Notes under the pieces: model-generated
The model's input: the letters and a program-made list of their open reading frames with translations, nothing else
Told to the model about the DNA's origin: nothing
Databases searched by the model: none
Translations under genes and position numbers: made by a program
Assembly: GCA_028869385.1 (NCBI GenBank)
Contig: JAGWSR010000059.1
Span: 1-36,193 of the forward strand
Origin: a bacterium
GTDB lineage: Bacteria > Vulcanimicrobiota > Vulcanimicrobiia > Vulcanimicrobiales > Vulcanimicrobiaceae
Direction: 5' to 3'
DNA length: 36,193 bases
Part shown: piece by piece, positions 32,886 through 36,193 of the stretch
Layout: each line of letters opens with the position of its first letter
How positions within the stretch are numbered: position 1 is the stretch's first letter

Positions 32886-34049
32886 GTGCGAATCGGGTTT
32901 TTTACCGAGGTGTACCGTCCGGTCGTCAACGGCGTTGTCGAATCAATCGACGCGCTCGCCGAAGGTTTGCGCGAGCGCGGGCACTCGGTGTACTGCTTCG
33001 CGCCGCGCATGCCCGGAGCGGCGAGCAACGAACGCGGCGACGTGCCGATTTACGAGATGCCGTCGCTTCCGCTCCCGACGAACACGCCGTATCGTCTTAC
33101 GCTTCCGCTCGTGAGCCGGCGCAACGTCAACAACGTCATCAAGCGTCTCTCGCTCGTGCACGCGCATTCGATGTTCGTCACCGGATGGATGGCGCTGCGA
33201 TACGCGCGACGTTACGGCATGCCGATCGTGTACACGTATCACACGCAACTCGAAGCGTACGCACATTACGTTCCGTTCGAACCGAACGCCACGCGCTTTG
33301 CCGCGTCGCAACTCACGCGCACGTTCGGAAATCTCGTCGACGCGGTCGTCGTGCCGACGCCCGCGATGGCGCGCCACTTGCGCGATATCGGTGTGGAGGC
33401 GCGCATCGAGATCGTGCCGAGCGGCATCGACGTCGAGCGCTTCGCATCGGGACGCCGCGACGAGCGCGTGCGTTCGCGACTACGCGTGCGCGACGACCAG
33501 CGCTTGGTGCTCTTCGTCTCGCGCCTGGCCCGCGAGAAGAACGTGGATCTGCTCCTGGAAGCGTTCGCTGATGCGAACGATCCGTCGCTGCGCTTGGCGA
33601 TCGCGGGCGACGGCCCCGCGCGCGACGAGCTCGAGGCGCGCGCGATCGAACTCGGCGTGCGCGAGAGCGTCGTCTTTCTCGGCGCCGTTCCGCGCGAAGC
33701 GCTGCCCGATCTCTACGCGAGCGCCGATGCATTCGTCTTCCCGAGCACGACCGACACGCAGGGTTTGGTGCAGGCCGAAGCGCTCGCGGCGGGCGCGCGG
33801 GTGATCGCTGCGGACGCTCCGCAGAATCGCGAAGTGTTGGGCGGCGCGGGCGTACTCGTGGAGCCGACGCGGGCGGCCTTCGCGCGCGCCCTGCGCGACG
33901 TGCCGGGCAAACCCGACGCCGCGCTCGCCGGGCGCGCTAAAGCCGCGGCCGCGCGCTTTTCGATCTCGAGCCAAACGGAGCGGATGCTCGATCTCTACGC
34001 GAGCCTGCTCGATCCGCAGCCGCAAGGGCGCGGACAGCGCTCGGCTTGA
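32886..34049 (+). CDS. Glycosyltransferase family 4 (PimB/MgtA-like)
   Basis: A 387-aa GT-B glycosyltransferase. The N-terminal domain begins RIGFFTEVYRPVVNGVVESI, the pattern of GDP-mannose or UDP-glucose dependent GT4 enzymes of glycolipid synthesis. VHAHSMFVTGWMALRYAR and YTYHTQLEAYAHYVP follow. The C-terminal domain has VPSGIDVERF, LFVSRLAREKNVDLLLEAF, LAIAGDGP and FPSTTDTQGLVQAEALAAG with the donor-binding E-x7-E. It probably makes a membrane glycolipid or teichoic/mannosyl-type product. GTG 32886 was chosen because the family N-terminus starts there. It is divergent from the 3D-domain gene. Confidence 0.9.
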   Translation: MRIGFFTEVYRPVVNGVVESIDALAEGLRERGHSVYCFAPRMPGAASNERGDVPIYEMPSLPLPTNTPYRLTLPLVSRRNVNNVIKRLSLVHAHSMFVTGWMALRYARRYGMPIVYTYHTQLEAYAHYVPFEPNATRFAASQLTRTFGNLVDAVVVPTPAMARHLRDIGVEARIEIVPSGIDVERFASGRRDERVRSRLRVRDDQRLVLFVSRLAREKNVDLLLEAFADANDPSLRLAIAGDGPARDELEARAIELGVRESVVFLGAVPREALPDLYASADAFVFPSTTDTQGLVQAEALAAGARVIAADAPQNREVLGGAGVLVEPTRAAFARALRDVPGKPDAALAGRAKAAAARFSISSQTERMLDLYASLLDPQPQGRGQRSA

Positions 34050-34081
34050 CGATACGAACACCTGTTCGCTATAATGATCCC
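34046..34081 (+). promoter_or_regulatory. SOS (LexA) box inside a consensus promoter, leaderless start
   Basis: TTGACG (34046-34051) and TATAAT (34070-34075) are 18 bp apart. The spacer contains CGAAC-ACCT-GTTCG (34055-34068), a perfect palindrome of the GAAC-N4-GTTC LexA type known from Firmicutes and Actinobacteria. Only six bases separate the -10 from the ATG at 34082, so transcription would begin at or beside the start codon. Confidence 0.82.
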
Positions 34082-34480
34082 ATGGTTCAGGCACATCTCG
34101 GCTACGCAGCCGATCGGTACGGACAGGGAGTCGCGTACGCCCGCCTGACGTCGCGGGCGGGAGAGCGGCTTGTGCGAGCTGCCTTCCGCATCACGCGCTT
34201 TCCCGGACTCGATGGACGCGAAGTTGCCTACGGGGCGCTCACCGCGGTCGCGACGATGCTCGCCGAACGCGGCGTCGAGCGCGTGACCTTCGTCCTGCCC
34301 GACGAGTCGCTGCTCGCCGATCGACGCGAGCATCGGCCGCTCCCGCCGCCCATCGAGCTGCCCTACGTGCGCCTTGGTTGCGCGCTCAACCGCCTCAAGG
34401 ATGCCGTGCTCGCACCGGGCGAGGATCGCGACCTCATGCAGCGCGCCGTCACCGAGGTCGAGCTTCACAGCGCTGCCTGA
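34082..34480 (+). CDS. Unknown LexA-controlled 132-aa protein, RNase H-like pattern
   Basis: I do not recognise a named family. The order of secondary structure suggests an RNase H-like fold: strand-rich GVAYARLTSRAGERLVRAAFRIT, helix EVAYGALTAVATMLAERG, strand RVTFVLPDESLLADR, then a C-terminal helix. D90 or E91 might be an acidic site, but no full catalytic set is evident. ATG 34082 lies six bases after a perfect TATAAT with a LexA box upstream, so it is probably leaderless and induced by DNA damage. The DNA glycosylase gene follows directly, which supports a repair role. Confidence 0.7.
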   Translation: MVQAHLGYAADRYGQGVAYARLTSRAGERLVRAAFRITRFPGLDGREVAYGALTAVATMLAERGVERVTFVLPDESLLADRREHRPLPPPIELPYVRLGCALNRLKDAVLAPGEDRDLMQRAVTEVELHSAA

Positions 34481-34505
34481 CCATCGTGGCGCTCCGTTCG
34501 AGCGG

Positions 34506-35087
34506 GTGCTCGCGGGAGAACTCCCGACCGAGACGAGAGCGCTCGCGCGAGCGCTGATCGGCTGCACGCTCGTTCGTTGCGATGATGACGGCCTCGTGGC
34601 CGGCCGAATCGTCGAGACCGAAGCCTATCCACCGGGCGATCCGGCATCGCACGCCTACATCGGCGAGCGCCCGCGTACGGCGGCGATGTTCGGACCTCCG
34701 CTCCACGCGTACATCTACCGCATCTACGGCATGTACTGGTGCTTCAACGTTTCGAGCGAGCCTTCGGGGATCGGTGCGGGGGTACTCGTACGCGCGCTCG
34801 AGCCCCTCATCGGCATCGAGCTCATGCGCAGCCGCGCCCGCGGAGCGGCGCTGCGCGATCTGTGCCGCGGTCCCGGCCGGCTCGCGCGCGCACTCGCGCT
34901 CGACGGGAGCCTCGACGGACGCGCATTGCTCGCCGACGGCGAGCTGCTGCTCGCCCGTCCCACGGCTCCGCCGCCCCGCATCGGAACGAGTCCCCGCATC
35001 GGCATTCGGCACGCGCCGGAGCGGCGCTTGCGCTATTACGCGCGCGGTTGCGCGTACGTGAGCGGGCCGCGGAGCTTGTCACAGTAG
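34506..35087 (+). CDS. mpg: DNA-3-methyladenine glycosylase (AAG/MPG family)
   Basis: A 193-aa alkylpurine DNA glycosylase that removes 3-methyladenine, 7-methylguanine and hypoxanthine. It shows [13 protein letters not shown], the catalytic [21 protein letters not shown] with the Glu/Tyr pair, [32 protein letters not shown] and [14 protein letters not shown]. The start is uncertain: GTG 34506 is the first usual codon. The family N-terminus seems to begin a little earlier ([12 protein letters not shown]), and CTG 34473, overlapping the upstream stop, is possible. The gap from the upstream gene is 25 bp or less, so it shares the LexA-controlled promoter. Confidence 0.93.
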   Translation: MLAGELPTETRALARALIGCTLVRCDDDGLVAGRIVETEAYPPGDPASHAYIGERPRTAAMFGPPLHAYIYRIYGMYWCFNVSSEPSGIGAGVLVRALEPLIGIELMRSRARGAALRDLCRGPGRLARALALDGSLDGRALLADGELLLARPTAPPPRIGTSPRIGIRHAPERRLRYYARGCAYVSGPRSLSQ

Positions 35088-35104
35088 CCGACGGGTGATA
35101 TCAT
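35076..35104 (+). promoter_or_regulatory. Promoter of rho
   Basis: TTGTCA (35076-35081) and TATCAT (35099-35104) stand 17 bp apart, with the -35 inside the last codons of mpg. This would give a leader of about 55 bases before the first possible rho start. Rho is commonly autoregulated through its leader, but no hairpin here shows it. Confidence 0.55.
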
Positions 35105-35163
35105 CCGATTCGACAACTCCCCCACGCTCACGTGAATCGAAAGCGCATGCGGCAGCCTCGCCC

Positions 35164-36193
35164 GTGACAGCTTCGTCCTCTTTGCGTGTGCGACTCTACG
35201 AGAGAGACACTCCCCTGCAAACGGAACATCGCTCCAACGAGAATGGTCGGCCGCAAGGAGGCGGTGGTCGCCGCCGCCGTTCGCGTCGCCGCCATCCATT
35301 CAATCCACAATTCCAGCGCGAAGATTTCCCGCAGATCGAGAACGGCCCGCCGCTTTTGACGGCCGCCGATCTCGAAGGCAAGAAGAAAGCCGAACTGGTC
35401 GAGATTGCGAAATCGCAAGAACTCGAACTCGGCAACACGGTCGCGATGAAGAAGGACGAGATCGTCGCCGCGATCCTCGCAGCGCAGCAACAGCGCTCGG
35501 GTCTCGAAATGGCGAGCGGCATCCTCGACGTCCTGCCCGAAGGTTACGGCTTCTTGCGCCGCCTCGGATACGTGATCGGTCCCGAAGATATCTACGTCAG
35601 TCAGTCGCAGATCCGTCGCTTCGAACTGCGCCGCGGCGACCTGGTCGAAGGCCAGACGCGCCGCCCGAAAGAGGGCGAAAAGTACTTCGGCCTGATCCGC
35701 GTCGATAAGGTCAACGGCTTCGACCCCGAGCAGATCAAAGGTCGCGCGGTCTTCGAAAAAGGCACGCCGATCTTCCCCGAAGAGCGCTTCAAACTCGAGA
35801 ACCGCTCGACGCAGCTCTCGACGCGCGTTATCGATCTCTTCTGCCCCATCGGCAAAGGCCAGCGCGCGCTGATCGTTTCGCCGCCGAAAGCCGGTAAGAC
35901 GACGCTTCTCAAGAACATCGCGCAGGGCATCTCGATCAATCATCCGGAAGCGCACATCATCGCGCTGCTCGTCGACGAGCGCCCGGAAGAAGTCACCGAC
36001 ATGCAGCGCACGGTGAACGGCGAAGTAATCTCGTCCACCTTCGACGAGCCCGCCACCCGCCACGTCCAGGTGGCGGAAATGGTGATTGAGAAAGCCAAGC
36101 GCCTGGTCGAGCACAAGCGCGACGTGGTGATCCTGCTCGATTCCATCACCCGGCTGGGCCGCGCCTACAACCTGGCCGCCCCGGCCAGCAGCC
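35164..36193 (+). CDS. rho: Transcription termination factor Rho (3' end outside window)
   Basis: The first ~343 codons of Rho, the RNA helicase that ends transcription, are visible. The N-terminal ~55 residues are a basic Arg/Gly-rich insert ([13 protein letters not shown]). The Rho_N SAP-like domain follows (~60-95: [18 protein letters not shown]), then the cold-shock RNA-binding domain ([16 protein letters not shown]), Walker [23 protein letters not shown] (Q-loop/secondary RNA site) and [16 protein letters not shown] with Walker B. GTG 35164, TTG 35182 and GTG 35188 are possible starts, none with a good ribosome site. The frame runs to the window end. Confidence 0.96.
   Translation, partial: MTASSSLRVRLYERDTPLQTEHRSNENGRPQGGGGRRRRSRRRHPFNPQFQREDFPQIENGPPLLTAADLEGKKKAELVEIAKSQELELGNTVAMKKDEIVAAILAAQQQRSGLEMASGILDVLPEGYGFLRRLGYVIGPEDIYVSQSQIRRFELRRGDLVEGQTRRPKEGEKYFGLIRVDKVNGFDPEQIKGRAVFEKGTPIFPEERFKLENRSTQLSTRVIDLFCPIGKGQRALIVSPPKAGKTTLLKNIAQGISINHPEAHIIALLVDERPEEVTDMQRTVNGEVISSTFDEPATRHVQVAEMVIEKAKRLVEHKRDVVILLDSITRLGRAYNLAAPASS

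Noticed and set aside
1-36193. CRISPR array, intact insertion sequence or rRNA genes
   Set aside because: I saw no regularly spaced direct repeats of CRISPR length, no transposase with flanking inverted repeats and no rRNA sequence.

Overview
The window is 36.2 kb of a bacterial chromosome. Most of it is very GC-rich, with tightly packed genes, many 4-bp start/stop overlaps and frequent GTG or TTG starts. Housekeeping gene order is of the Gram-positive kind (tilS-hpt-ftsH; a 3D/G5-domain protein next to rsmA), and an SOS box of the form GAAC-N4-GTTC is present. Other features are of a Gram-negative or deep-branching type: glutathionyl-hydroquinone reductase, c-type cytochrome and a Thermus/Rickettsia-type isocitrate dehydrogenase. 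This mixture fits an uncultured lineage such as Eremiobacterota or a neighbouring phylum. That placement is inference, because no rRNA is present.

Layout. (1) Bases 1-942, minus strand: the N-terminal part of a globin-coupled sensor with a GAF domain. (2) Bases 1137-8077: a 6.9-kb genomic island of visibly lower GC, inserted in the anticodon arm of a tRNA-Ser(UGA) gene. The 5' half of the tRNA is duplicated at the left end and an intact tRNA stands at the right end. Both ends carry GTGAGCAAA repeats 11 bp apart (likely integrase arm sites), and a broken tyrosine integrase lies at the right end. The cargo is a three-gene cassette (SCO4402-like, DUF5063 and a 93-aa protein) and two large unrecognised proteins of 630 and 682 aa. 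Each large protein has a C-terminal R-polar-x3-H motif typical of HEPN RNases. This cargo is the best candidate for an undescribed, probably defensive, system. (3) Bases 8101-17628: DUF6671 and icd facing a small winged-helix regulator and an aminotransferase across a perfect palindrome; a glutathionyl-hydroquinone reductase; an operon of cytochrome c, a DUF2249-Crp/Fnr fusion and a fatty-acid hydroxylase; a heme-oxygenase-like di-iron oxidase gene preceded by a short Tyr-Tyr-Tyr peptide ORF and an intrinsic terminator; and an MgtC/DUF4010 membrane protein.

(4) Bases 17601-29978: serS on the minus strand, then a long plus-strand run: moeA, hisC-like, metallophosphoesterase, PaaI-like thioesterase, smpB, tilS, hpt, ftsH, two M16-fold proteins without the zinc motif, and a glycosyltransferase that appears to start at CTG. 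(5) Bases 29975-32800, minus strand: a 3D/G5 cell-wall protein with a long hairpin-rich leader, rsmA and a CPBP protease. (6) Bases 32886-36193: a GT4 glycosyltransferase; an apparently leaderless LexA-controlled pair (an unknown 132-aa protein and 3-methyladenine DNA glycosylase); and the 5' part of rho with its own promoter.

Taken together, the window joins a translation, tRNA and envelope quality-control operon to a mobile island. Three small regulatory arrangements stand out: the SOS operon, the Tyr-rich leader with its terminator, and the icd/regulator palindrome.
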